From Streptomyces caeruleatus (lineage in GTDB: Bacteria; Actinomycetota; Actinomycetes; Streptomycetales; Streptomycetaceae), in the NCBI RefSeq assembly GCF_001514235.1, contig NZ_KQ948926.1, forward strand, positions 96,355 to 160,354: 64,000 nt of DNA, given 5' to 3'. Under the pieces are notes generated by a model. The model had not been told where the DNA came from and ran no database searches. It was given only the letters and a program-made list of their open reading frames with translations. Below, one piece after another: positions 25,510-33,873 of the stretch (positions within the stretch are counted from its first letter, which is position 1; each line of letters starts with the position of its first letter). Position numbers and translations under genes: made by a program.

Positions 25510-27612
25510 GTGACGCGCAGCGTGTACGTGACCGGTATCGACCGCGGCGACGGCCGGCAGGTCGTCGAACTGGGGGTCATGGAGCTCCTGACCCGACAGG
25601 TCGACCGGGTGGGGGTGTTCCGGCCGCTCGTCCACCACGTCCCCGACCGTCTGTTCGAGCTGCTGCGCTCCCGTTATCGCCTCTCCCAGGACCCGGCGAC
25701 GGTGTACGGCATGGACTACCACGAGGCGTCCGCCCTCCAGGCCGAGCGCGGGACGGACGAGCTGGTGTCCACGCTGGTCGACCGGTTCCACGCGGTCGCC
25801 CGCGACTACGAGTTCGTGCTGGTCCTCGGCACCGACTTCGCCGACACCCAGCTCCCGGACGAGCTGTCCCTGAACGCCCGGCTCGCCAACGAGTTCGGCG
25901 CGAGCGTCATACCCGTCGTCGGCGGGCGGGGGCAGGCCGCCGAGTCGGTGCTGGCCGAGACGCGCAACGCCTACCGGGCGTACGAGAACCTGGGCTGTGA
26001 CGTGCTCGCCATGGTCGCCAACCGGGTCGCCCGGGACGACCGGGACGAGATCTCCGAGCGGCTCGGGTCGCGGCTGCCGGTGCCCTGCTACGTCGTCCCG
26101 GACGAGCCCGCGCTGGCCGCGCCGACCGTCTCGCAGATCGCCCAGTCCCTGGACGCGAAGGTCCTGCTCGGCGACGACTCGGGGCTCGCGCGCGACGCCC
26201 TGGGCTTCGTCTTCGGCGGTGCGATGCTGCCGAACTTCCTGACCGCGCTGACCCCGGGCTGTCTGGTCGTCACGCCGGGCGACCGGGCCGATCTGGTCGT
26301 GGGCTCGCTGGCCGCGCACAGCGCCGGCACCCCGCCGATCGCCGGTGTGCTGCTCACCCTGGACGAGCGGCCCGGCGACGAGGTCCTCACCCTCGCGGCC
26401 CGGCTCGCCCCGGGCACCCCGGTGCTCTCGGTGCCGGGCTACAGCTTCCCCACCGCCGAGCAGCTCTTCTCGCTGGAGGGGAAGTTGAGCGCGGTCACCC
26501 CGCGCAAGGCGGAGACCGCGCTCGGTCTGTTCGAGCGCTACGTCGACACCGGTGAGCTGCTGAAGCGGCTCTCGGCGCCGAGCAGCGACCGGGTCACGCC
26601 GATGATGTTCGAGCACAAGCTGCTGGAGCGGGCCCGCTCGAACATGCGCCGCATCGTGCTGCCCGAGGGCACCGAGCCGCGCGTGCTGCACGCCGCCGAG
26701 GTGCTGCTGCGCCGCGACGTCTGCGACCTCACGCTCCTCGGCCCGGTCGACCGGATCCGCAAGCAGGCCGCCGACCTCGGTATCGACCTGGGCGACTGCC
26801 AGCTGATCGACCCGGCCACCAGCGAGCTGCGCGACACCTTCGCCGAGAAGTACGCGCAGCTGCGCGCCCACAAGGGGGTCACGGTGGAGCTGGCGTACGA
26901 CGTCGTCTCCGATGTGAACTACTTCGGCACGCTGATGGTGCAGGAGGGCCTCGCGGACGGCATGGTCTCGGGGTCCGTGCACTCCACGGCCGCGACGATC
27001 CGCCCGGCCTTCGAGATCATCAAGACCAAGCCGGACGCCGACATCGTCTCGTCCGTCTTCTTCATGTGCCTCGCCGACAAGGTCCTCGTCTACGGCGACT
27101 GCGCCGTGAACCCCGACCCGAACGCCGTGCAGCTGGCCGACATCGCCATCCAGGCGGCGGCCACCGCCGAGCAGTTCGGTGTGGAGCCGCGGATCGCGAT
27201 GCTGTCGTACTCGACGGGTACGTCGGGTTCGGGCGCCGACGTCGACAAGGTGCGCGAGGCCACCGAGCTGGTGCGTGAGCGGCGGCCCGACCTGAAGATC
27301 GAGGGGCCGATCCAGTACGACGCGGCGGTGGAGCCGTCGGTCGCCGCGACCAAGCTGCCGGAGTCCGACGTCGCCGGCCAGGCCAGCGTGCTGATCTTCC
27401 CCGACCTCAACACCGGCAACAACACCTACAAGGCCGTCCAGCGCTCGGCCGGCGCCATCGCCGTCGGCCCGGTGCTCCAGGGTCTGCGCAAGCCGGTGAA
27501 CGACCTGTCCCGGGGCGCCCTCGTCCAGGACATCGTCAACACCGTCGCCATCACCGCGATCCAGGCCCAGTCCCCCGCCCCGTCCCTCCACGAGAAGGCC
27601 ACCGCCCAGTGA
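25510..27612 (+). CDS. pta: Phosphate acetyltransferase
   Basis: A 700-residue long-form Pta converting acetyl-CoA to acetyl phosphate. An N-terminal BioD-like P-loop-fold domain (SVYVTGIDRGDGRQVVELG, with a degenerate loop), a DRTGG middle domain (about 210-330) and the catalytic PTA domain (IVLPEGTEPRVLHAAEVL; GSVHSTAATIRPAF; MLSYSTGTSGSG; FPDLNTGNNTYKAVQR) are present. GTG 25510 is chosen because the family's first strand starts there; upstream codons are unlike the family. The stop overlaps ackA by 4 bp. The 247-bp upstream gap shared with pfkA should hold both promoters. Confidence 0.95.
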   Translation: MTRSVYVTGIDRGDGRQVVELGVMELLTRQVDRVGVFRPLVHHVPDRLFELLRSRYRLSQDPATVYGMDYHEASALQAERGTDELVSTLVDRFHAVARDYEFVLVLGTDFADTQLPDELSLNARLANEFGASVIPVVGGRGQAAESVLAETRNAYRAYENLGCDVLAMVANRVARDDRDEISERLGSRLPVPCYVVPDEPALAAPTVSQIAQSLDAKVLLGDDSGLARDALGFVFGGAMLPNFLTALTPGCLVVTPGDRADLVVGSLAAHSAGTPPIAGVLLTLDERPGDEVLTLAARLAPGTPVLSVPGYSFPTAEQLFSLEGKLSAVTPRKAETALGLFERYVDTGELLKRLSAPSSDRVTPMMFEHKLLERARSNMRRIVLPEGTEPRVLHAAEVLLRRDVCDLTLLGPVDRIRKQAADLGIDLGDCQLIDPATSELRDTFAEKYAQLRAHKGVTVELAYDVVSDVNYFGTLMVQEGLADGMVSGSVHSTAATIRPAFEIIKTKPDADIVSSVFFMCLADKVLVYGDCAVNPDPNAVQLADIAIQAAATAEQFGVEPRIAMLSYSTGTSGSGADVDKVREATELVRERRPDLKIEGPIQYDAAVEPSVAATKLPESDVAGQASVLIFPDLNTGNNTYKAVQRSAGAIAVGPVLQGLRKPVNDLSRGALVQDIVNTVAITAIQAQSPAPSLHEKATAQ

Positions 27613-28820
27613 GTCCGTCCCGCGTCCTCGTCCTGAACTCCGGCTCCTCGTCGGTGAAGTACCAGCTGCTCGACATGGAGGGCGGCAACCGGCTGGCCAC
27701 GGGCCTCGTCGAGCGCATCGGCGAGGAGACCTCCCGGCTCAAGCACACCCCGCTGGCGGCCGGCGGCGAGAGCCGCGAGTGGACCGCGCCCATCGCCGAC
27801 CACGAGGCCGCCCTGAAGGCGGTGTCGGCCGAGCTCGCCAAGGACGGGCTCGGCCTGGACTCGCCCGAGCTGGCCGCGATCGGACACCGGGTGGTGCACG
27901 GCGGCAAGCGGTTCACCGAGCCGACCGTCATCGACGACGCCGTCCTCGCTGAGATCGAGCGGCTGATCCCGGTGGCACCGCTGCACAACCCGGCCAACCT
28001 GACCGGTATCCGCACGGCGCAGGCGCTGCGCCCGGACCTGCCCCAGGTCGCCGTCTTCGACACCGCGTTCCACACGACGATGCCGGAGTCGGCCGCCCGC
28101 TACGCCATCGACGTCGAGACCGCCGACGCGCACCGGATCCGCCGGTACGGCTTCCACGGCACCTCGCACGCGTATGTCTCCCGCGCCACCGCCGAGCTGC
28201 TGTGCAAGGCGCCCGAGGACGTGAACGTCATCGTGCTGCACCTGGGCAACGGGGCGTCCGCGTCGGCCGTACGGGGCGGTCGCTGCGTGGACACCTCCAT
28301 GGGGCTAACGCCTTTGGAGGGGCTTGTGATGGGTACGCGCTCCGGAGACACGGATCCCGCCGTCATCTTCCATTTGGCGCGTGTTGGCGGAATGTCCATC
28401 GCGGAAATCGACACTCTTCTCAACAAGAAGAGCGGATTGATCGGCCTGTGCGGCGACAACGACATGCGAGAGATCCGCCGGCGGATCGACGAGGGTGACG
28501 AGCGGGCCCGATTGGCCTTCGACATCTACATTCACCGGCTGAAGAAGTACATCGGCGCCTATTACGCGGTGCTCGGCCGGGTGGACGCCGTCGCGTTCAC
28601 GGCCGGGGTCGGCGAGAACGCGGCGCCGGTGCGGGAAGCCGCCGTGGCGGGCCTGGAGCAGCTGGGCCTCGCGGTGGACCCCGAGCTGAACGCCGTCCGC
28701 GGTGACGGGCCGCGGCTGATCTCGCCGGCGGGCGCGCGGGTGGCGGTCGCGGTGGTGCCGACGGATGAAGAACTGGAGATCGCGACGCAGACCTACGCGT
28801 TGCTCGGGGAGAACGTCTAA
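27609..28820 (+). CDS. ackA: Acetate kinase
   Basis: 403 residues. It forms acetate and ATP from acetyl phosphate, completing overflow metabolism with Pta. ASKHA-fold motifs are intact: VLVLNSGSSSVKYQL (phosphate-1), TAFHTTMPESAARYAI, RRYGFHGTSHAYVS, VIVLHLGNGASASAV and AFTAGVGENAAPVR (catalytic and adenosine sites). GTG 27609 overlaps the pta stop (GTGA). Codon use around 28306-28400 is less GC-biased than the neighbours, but the protein is uninterrupted. Confidence 0.96.
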   Translation: MSPSRVLVLNSGSSSVKYQLLDMEGGNRLATGLVERIGEETSRLKHTPLAAGGESREWTAPIADHEAALKAVSAELAKDGLGLDSPELAAIGHRVVHGGKRFTEPTVIDDAVLAEIERLIPVAPLHNPANLTGIRTAQALRPDLPQVAVFDTAFHTTMPESAARYAIDVETADAHRIRRYGFHGTSHAYVSRATAELLCKAPEDVNVIVLHLGNGASASAVRGGRCVDTSMGLTPLEGLVMGTRSGDTDPAVIFHLARVGGMSIAEIDTLLNKKSGLIGLCGDNDMREIRRRIDEGDERARLAFDIYIHRLKKYIGAYYAVLGRVDAVAFTAGVGENAAPVREAAVAGLEQLGLAVDPELNAVRGDGPRLISPAGARVAVAVVPTDEELEIATQTYALLGENV

Positions 28821-28874
28821 ACGGCCGAGTAACACGGCTGAGCAATACGAAGCTCATTTGTATCTTCCGCCAGA

Positions 28875-28908
28875 CGGAATATTCCGCGGCGAAACAAACC
28901 GATAGGAT
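28875..28908 (+). promoter_or_regulatory. pyk promoter region with a 12-bp palindrome
   Basis: TAGGAT at 28903-28908 is a good Streptomyces -10 located so that transcription should begin at the pyk ATG (28915), giving a leaderless message. A perfect palindrome CGGAATATTCCG (28875-28886) covers the -35 position and is a candidate operator. Confidence 0.5.
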
Positions 28909-28914
28909 CGTCCC

Positions 28915-30345
28915 ATGCGCCGTTCGAAAATCGTCTGTACTCTCGGCCCCGCGGTCGACTCCCATGAGCAGCTTGTCTCGCTGATCGAGGCCGGCATGAA
29001 TGTGGCCCGCTTCAACTTCAGCCACGGAACGCACGAAGACCACCAGGGGCGGTACGAGCGCCTGCGCGCCGCCGCCGAGGAGACCGGCCGGGCCATCGGT
29101 GTGCTCGCCGACCTCCAGGGCCCCAAGATCCGCCTGGAGACCTTCGCCGAGGGCCCGGTGGAGCTGGAGCGCGGTGACGAGTTCGTCATCACGACCGAGG
29201 ACGTCCCGGGTGACAAGCAGATCTGCGGGACCACCTACAAGGGCCTGCCGGGCGATGTCACCAAGGGCGACCAGGTCCTCATCAACGACGGCAACGTCGA
29301 GCTGAAGGTCACCGAGGTCGACGGCCCCCGGGTGAAGACGATCGTCATCGAGGGCGGTGTCGTCTCCGACCACAAGGGCATCAACCTGCCCGGCGCGGCG
29401 GTGAACGTGCCGGCGCTGAGCGAGAAGGACGTCGAGGACCTCCGTTTCGCGCTGCGCATGGGCTGCGACATGGTCGCGCTGTCCTTTGTCCGGGACGCCC
29501 ACGACGTGCAGGACGTCCACAAGGTGATGGACGAGGAGGGCCGCCGCGTCCCCGTCATCGCCAAGGTGGAGAAGCCGCAGGCGGTGGCGAACATGGAGGA
29601 CGTCGTGATGGCGTTCGACGCCGTGATGGTCGCCCGTGGTGACCTCGCCGTCGAATACCCCCTCGAGAAGGTCCCGATGGTGCAGAAGCGGCTCATCGAG
29701 CTGTGCCGTCGCAACGCCAAGCCGGTGATCGTGGCGACCCAGATGATGGAGTCGATGATCACCAACTCCCGGCCGACCCGCGCCGAGGCCTCCGACGTGG
29801 CCAACGCGATCCTGGACGGCGCGGACGCGGTCATGCTGTCGGCGGAGTCCTCGGTCGGCGCGTACCCGATCGAGACCGTCCGCACGATGTCGAAGATCGT
29901 CGCCGCGGCCGAGCAGGAGCTGCTGAGCAAGGGCCTGCAGCCGCTGGTCCCCGGCAAGAAGCCGCGCACGCAGGGCGGTTCGGTCGCCCGCGCGGCCTGC
30001 GAGATCGCCGACTTCCTCGGCGGCAAGGGCCTGGTCGCCTTCACCCAGTCCGGCGACACCGCCCGCCGGCTGAGCCGCTATCGCGCCGCCCAGCAGATCA
30101 TCGCGTTCACCACGGACGAGTCCACCCGCAACCAGATGACCCTCAGCTGGGGCGTCGAGCCGCACGTCGTGCCGTTCGTGAACAGCACCGACGAGATGGT
30201 CGACCTGGTGGACCAGGAGATCGTCAAGCTCGGCCTCTTCGCCGAGGGCGACATCGTGGTCATCACCGCCGGCTCCCCGCCCGGCGTCCCCGGCACCACC
30301 AACATGGTCCGCGTCCACCACCTCGGCGGCGGCGCACGGGTCTGA
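28915..30345 (+). CDS. pyk: Pyruvate kinase
   Basis: 476 residues. Phosphoenolpyruvate plus ADP to pyruvate plus ATP. It begins directly with the family strand MRRSKIVCTLGPAV, then MNVARFNFSHGTHEDH (PEP site), DLQGPKIRLE, VIAKVEKPQAVAN (catalytic Lys), MVARGDLAVEYP and VATQMMESMI, then the C-terminal allosteric domain (TQSGDTARRLSRYR). The size is that of standard type II Pyk. Together with pfkA, pta and ackA it forms a lower-glycolysis/overflow neighbourhood. Its 3' end marks the left edge of the biosynthetic island. Confidence 0.96.
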   Translation: MRRSKIVCTLGPAVDSHEQLVSLIEAGMNVARFNFSHGTHEDHQGRYERLRAAAEETGRAIGVLADLQGPKIRLETFAEGPVELERGDEFVITTEDVPGDKQICGTTYKGLPGDVTKGDQVLINDGNVELKVTEVDGPRVKTIVIEGGVVSDHKGINLPGAAVNVPALSEKDVEDLRFALRMGCDMVALSFVRDAHDVQDVHKVMDEEGRRVPVIAKVEKPQAVANMEDVVMAFDAVMVARGDLAVEYPLEKVPMVQKRLIELCRRNAKPVIVATQMMESMITNSRPTRAEASDVANAILDGADAVMLSAESSVGAYPIETVRTMSKIVAAAEQELLSKGLQPLVPGKKPRTQGGSVARAACEIADFLGGKGLVAFTQSGDTARRLSRYRAAQQIIAFTTDESTRNQMTLSWGVEPHVVPFVNSTDEMVDLVDQEIVKLGLFAEGDIVVITAGSPPGVPGTTNMVRVHHLGGGARV

Positions 30346-30367
30346 GCGGGCCCTGTCTCCATGGGTC

Positions 30368-30408
30368 GGGGGCTGGAACGGGGCGACAGCCGCCCCGTTC
30401 CAGCCCCC
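30368..30408. terminator. Strong hairpin between pyk and the biosynthetic cluster
   Basis: A perfect 18-bp stem (GGGGGCTGGAACGGGGCG with its complement) and 5-nt loop in the gap between convergent genes. It probably terminates pyk and the cluster operon alike. Confidence 0.85.
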
Positions 30409-30414
30409 GGTCAC

Positions 30415-30642
30415 TCAGCCGTCGGCAGCCCAGCCGCCGGCGGGCAGGCCGCGGGCGAACGTGAGCAGGGCGCGGACCACGGCGTGGTCGTGCTGATCCA
30501 GTTCGTCCTGAGCCTGACGCTGTACCGCCTGATGCTGTGGGGCCTGACGCTGTGCCGCCTGACGCTGTGGAACCTGGTCGTCCGTCTGACATACGGGCAG
30601 GCCTTCGGCGCGGCCCAGCCGGGGTGCGGGAGGCCCGGTCAC
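30415..30642 (-). CDS. 75-residue Gln-rich protein at the end of the PKS operon
   Basis: A small frame starting with GTG 30642 whose start overlaps the KAS III stop (GTGA), the same coupling used by the three genes before it. The centre is Gln/Ala-rich (QRQAAQRQAPQHQAVQRQAQ), encoded by imperfect GCCTGACGCTGT repeats. The end HAVVRALLTFARGLPAGGW could form a helix. No family is recognised. Coupling makes it likely to be translated, but it could be a chance open frame. Confidence 0.5.
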   Translation of the reverse strand: MTGPPAPRLGRAEGLPVCQTDDQVPQRQAAQRQAPQHQAVQRQAQDELDQHDHAVVRALLTFARGLPAGGWAADG

Positions 30643-31706
30643 GGCGCTCCTCCCCCCGCGGCTACCTCCCCGGGCGGCGCCGCCGGGGACTCGGACGCCA
30701 GATCCAGATGGACGACCTGCCCGGCGTACGCCAGCCCGGCACCGAAGCCGAACAGCAGCACGTTGCCCCGCACGTCGGTCTCCGGGCTGCCGGTCATGCG
30801 GGACAGCGCGATCGGGATCGTCGCGGCCATCGTGTTGCCGGTGTCCACCACGTCGGTGGCCACCGGTACGCCGTCCAGCTTCAGGTGCCGGGCGAGTGCG
30901 TCGACGATGCGCAGATTGGCCTGGTGGGGAACGAAGGCAGCCAGGTCACCGGGCTTGATTCCGACGCTGTCGCAGATCTCCTGGGCCGTGCCGCCCAGCC
31001 CGGTGGCCCAGCGGTAGACCGCCCGGCCGTCCTGGCGCAGCACCCGGGTCACGGGGTCGATGGCGATGAGGTCCGCCCGCTCCCCCACGCTGCCCCACCG
31101 CACCGGCCCGATGTCCCGGCGCTCGTGCGGCAGCACCACGGCCGCACCGGCACCGTCCGCGAACAGGATGGCCGTGTTCCGGTCCTCCCAGTCCAGCCAG
31201 GCGCTGGCCTTGTCGGCACCGATCACCAGCGCTCCGCGACTGGTGCCGGCCCTGATCAGCGCATCGGCCACCGCCAGGGCGTGACAGAAGCCGGCGCAGG
31301 CGTTGTTGAGGTCGAACGCCGCCGGATGCGCCAGCCCGAGCCGGGCGGCGACCCGGGCCGCGGTGGTGGGCATGGTCGACTCCGCGCTGGACGTCGCCAC
31401 GATCACCGTGTCGATCTCACCGGCCCGACGGGCGTGGTGGGGATCCGCGGACAGCTTGGCGAGCGCTTCCCGCGCCGCGCTCGTCGCCATGTCGGCGACC
31501 GTCTCGTCCGGGTCCGCCAGCCGGCGTTCCCGGATCCCGGTACGGGCCACGATCCACTCCGCGTCCACGGCGAGCCGCTCGGCGGCGACTTCGGTGGGCA
31601 GCACGGTGGCCGGGAGGTAGTGGCCCAACGCGACGATCCGCGCCCCGGGAACAGGGCTGAATTCCATGGGGAGTCTCCTCGCTGCGGTCGTGTCGGAGCC
31701 GGTCAC
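30639..31706 (-). CDS. Ketoacyl-ACP synthase III (FabH-like)
   Basis: 355 residues from GTG 31706 (ATG 31667 would remove 13). It has the KAS III triad: Cys137 in DLNNACAGFC, His in AFVPHQANLRI and Asn in VDTGNTMAATI. The segment IVARTGIRERRLAD is typical of FabH. In a cluster with a dedicated ACP and FAAL it may condense the activated starter with malonyl-ACP or transfer an acyl group. Start and stop are both overlapped by neighbours (GTGA), which ties FAAL, ACP, KAS III and the 75-residue protein into one coupled unit. Confidence 0.9.
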   Translation of the reverse strand: MTGSDTTAARRLPMEFSPVPGARIVALGHYLPATVLPTEVAAERLAVDAEWIVARTGIRERRLADPDETVADMATSAAREALAKLSADPHHARRAGEIDTVIVATSSAESTMPTTAARVAARLGLAHPAAFDLNNACAGFCHALAVADALIRAGTSRGALVIGADKASAWLDWEDRNTAILFADGAGAAVVLPHERRDIGPVRWGSVGERADLIAIDPVTRVLRQDGRAVYRWATGLGGTAQEICDSVGIKPGDLAAFVPHQANLRIVDALARHLKLDGVPVATDVVDTGNTMAATIPIALSRMTGSPETDVRGNVLLFGFGAGLAYAGQVVHLDLASESPAAPPGEVAAGGGAP

Positions 31707-31951
31707 GCACCGGCGGCATACGCCGCGGCTTCCTCGATCGTGGGGTACTCGTAGACCACCGTGGCGGATATCTGCCGACCGGTGAACTCCTCAAGTTCCG
31801 CGGCCAGTTGCACCGCCTGAAGAGAGGAAAGGCCCAGTTCGCCGAAGACGGCCTGCGGGGAGACGGCCTCGGGGGCGACCTTGAGAAGTTCCGCCACCCG
31901 GCGAACCATCCAGGTCCTCACCTGTCGCTGGGTCAGATGCTTCGTGGTCAC
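31703..31951 (-). CDS. Acyl carrier protein
   Basis: 82 residues with the phosphopantetheine site ELGLSSLQAVQLAAELEE (Ser43) and the usual four-helix pattern, ending VVYEYPTIEEAAAYAA as PKS-type carriers do. GTG 31951 overlaps the FAAL stop and its own stop overlaps KAS III. It most likely accepts the acyl group from the acyl-AMP made by the adjacent ligase and presents it to the PKS or KAS III. Confidence 0.93.
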   Translation of the reverse strand: MTTKHLTQRQVRTWMVRRVAELLKVAPEAVSPQAVFGELGLSSLQAVQLAAELEEFTGRQISATVVYEYPTIEEAAAYAAGA

Positions 31952-33795
31952 GGTGCGTCCTTCGGCTCGGTGGATTCCCGGGGCGCCTCCCCGGCGGGTT
32001 CGGCGGTCTCGTAGGCGTACTCCCCGCGCAGGTAGGCGGCCCGGCAGGCGCCGCGCTGCACCTTGCCGCTGGAGGTCCGCGGGACCGTCTTCGGACTGAC
32101 CACGACGACGTCGTCGAGGGTGATTCCGTGCACGGTGGCCACGGCGGTCCGTACCGAGCGGGCGATCTCGGCGCGCTTGGCGGCGGCCTCCGCGTCCCGC
32201 CCGGCCGCGCCCTGCCCCGCGCCGACCACGATCACCGCGCGCTCGGCCTCGCCGTCATCGGCCGCGAACGCCGCCGAGGAGCCGGACCGCAGCGCCGAGT
32301 GAGCCTCTTCCGCGGTGAGTTCGATGTCCTGGGGATAGTGGTTGCGGCCGCCGATGATGATCAGGTCCTTGCAGCGCCCGGTGATGTACAGCTCTCCGTC
32401 GTACAGGAAACCCAGGTCCCCCGAGCGCAGGTACGGGCCGTCGCCGCCACCGGCGGGCTTGGCGGCGAAGGTCTCCTCGGTGGCGTCGGGGTTGCCCCAG
32501 TATCCGGTGGGCAGGCCCGGCCCGCCGATCCAGATCTCGCCCACCTGGTCGGCATCGGCCCGTTCACCGGTGTCCGGGTCGACGATGACGACCTCGCGGT
32601 CCAGTCGGGTGACCCCGCTGCTGACCAGGGTGCTCCCGGCATCGGACGGCACCACCCGCCCGGCGCTCAGGGCCTCGTTGTCCACGGTGAGCCGGGTGGG
32701 CTCGTCGGACACCCGGACCCCGGTCACCAGCAAGGTGGCCTCCGCGAGGCCGTAGCACGGGTAGGAGGCGGCGGAGTCGAAGCCGTACGCGGAGAAGCGT
32801 TCGGCGAAGGCGCGCAGAGTCCTGTCCCGCACCGGTTCGGCGCCCGTGTAGGCGACCTTCCACCTGCTCAGGTCCAGACCCTCGCAGTCCGCCTCACGGA
32901 TGCGGTTGACGCACATGTCGTAGGCGAAGTTGGGGGCGCCGCTGGTGGTGGCCCCGTAGTCGGAGATCGCCCGCAGCCAGCGGACGGGATGCTTGATGAA
33001 GGTCAGCGGCGACATCAGGATCGAGTGGCCGCCCACCCACAACGGCTGCACCACATGGCCGATCAGGCCCATGTCGTGAAAGAGCGGCAGCCAGCCCACA
33101 CCGGTGAGGCCCTCGTCGTGCTCGAAGGCCTCGCGGATCATCTCCTCGTTGTAGGCGAGCGCCCGGTGCGTGACCGTCACGCCCTTGGGCAGCGCCGTGG
33201 AACCGGAGGTGTACTGCAGGAAGGCGAGGTCGTCGGGCCCGGGGCGGTGGTCGGCCGGGGCGCCGGACGCCTCGGTGGCGGACAGCTCCGCCACCGTGGT
33301 CCACCACAGGTCCGCGAGTTCCGGCACCACGCCGCGCAGCGCGTCCACCAGCTCCGGCGGTACGGCCACGATCACCGCGGAAGGCCGGCAGTCCTCGACG
33401 ATGGACCGCAGGGTCTCCAGCCGCTGCTTGGAGTGCAGGGGCAGCGGCGGGTACGCCGGTACGGCGATGACCCCCGCCTGCAGGCAGCCCAGGAACGCCG
33501 GAACGAAGTCCAGCCCCTCGGGAAGCAGCAGCAGCGCCCGGTCTCCGCGCCCCAGCTTGGCGCGCAGCCCTGCCGCGATGCTGTGCGCCGTGCTCTGCAA
33601 CGCGTCGTACGTCAGGGTCTGCTGCTCCCCGCCGCTTTCGTTCAGGAAGGTGAACGCCGGCGCCGTGGGCTGCTGGTCGACGTAGTGCTGGAGGCGGTCC
33701 AGGACGGTCGTCGTCAGCAGCGATGTCGGCTGCGAAGTGGTCAAGGACGGCGCCTGAGATGCCGCTGATGCCATAGATGTCGCATATGTTGTCAT
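31948..33795 (-). CDS. Fatty acyl-AMP ligase (FAAL)
   Basis: 615 residues of the adenylate-forming superfamily. AMP-binding P-loop FLQYTSGSTALPKGV; GWLPLFHDMGLIGHV is a FAAL hallmark; ASYPCYGLAEATLLVTG; YLRSGDLGFLYDGELYITGR; a C-terminal catalytic Lys in PRTSSGKVQRGACR. FAALs keep acyl-AMP and hand it to an ACP instead of CoA, and the next coupled gene is an ACP. So it should load a fatty or other carboxylic acid as PKS starter. The ATG at 33795 is clear. Orientation and overlaps put it in the operon KAS III-ACP-FAAL. Confidence 0.93.
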   Translation of the reverse strand: MTTYATSMASAASQAPSLTTSQPTSLLTTTVLDRLQHYVDQQPTAPAFTFLNESGGEQQTLTYDALQSTAHSIAAGLRAKLGRGDRALLLLPEGLDFVPAFLGCLQAGVIAVPAYPPLPLHSKQRLETLRSIVEDCRPSAVIVAVPPELVDALRGVVPELADLWWTTVAELSATEASGAPADHRPGPDDLAFLQYTSGSTALPKGVTVTHRALAYNEEMIREAFEHDEGLTGVGWLPLFHDMGLIGHVVQPLWVGGHSILMSPLTFIKHPVRWLRAISDYGATTSGAPNFAYDMCVNRIREADCEGLDLSRWKVAYTGAEPVRDRTLRAFAERFSAYGFDSAASYPCYGLAEATLLVTGVRVSDEPTRLTVDNEALSAGRVVPSDAGSTLVSSGVTRLDREVVIVDPDTGERADADQVGEIWIGGPGLPTGYWGNPDATEETFAAKPAGGGDGPYLRSGDLGFLYDGELYITGRCKDLIIIGGRNHYPQDIELTAEEAHSALRSGSSAAFAADDGEAERAVIVVGAGQGAAGRDAEAAAKRAEIARSVRTAVATVHGITLDDVVVVSPKTVPRTSSGKVQRGACRAAYLRGEYAYETAEPAGEAPRESTEPKDAP

Positions 33796-33873
33796 GACGT
33801 GAACCCCGTGGTCTGTGTCACCCGGCGGCGGCCGGGCTGTCCGAATGGCTTGGCGGTGCGGGCTGTTGCGGCA

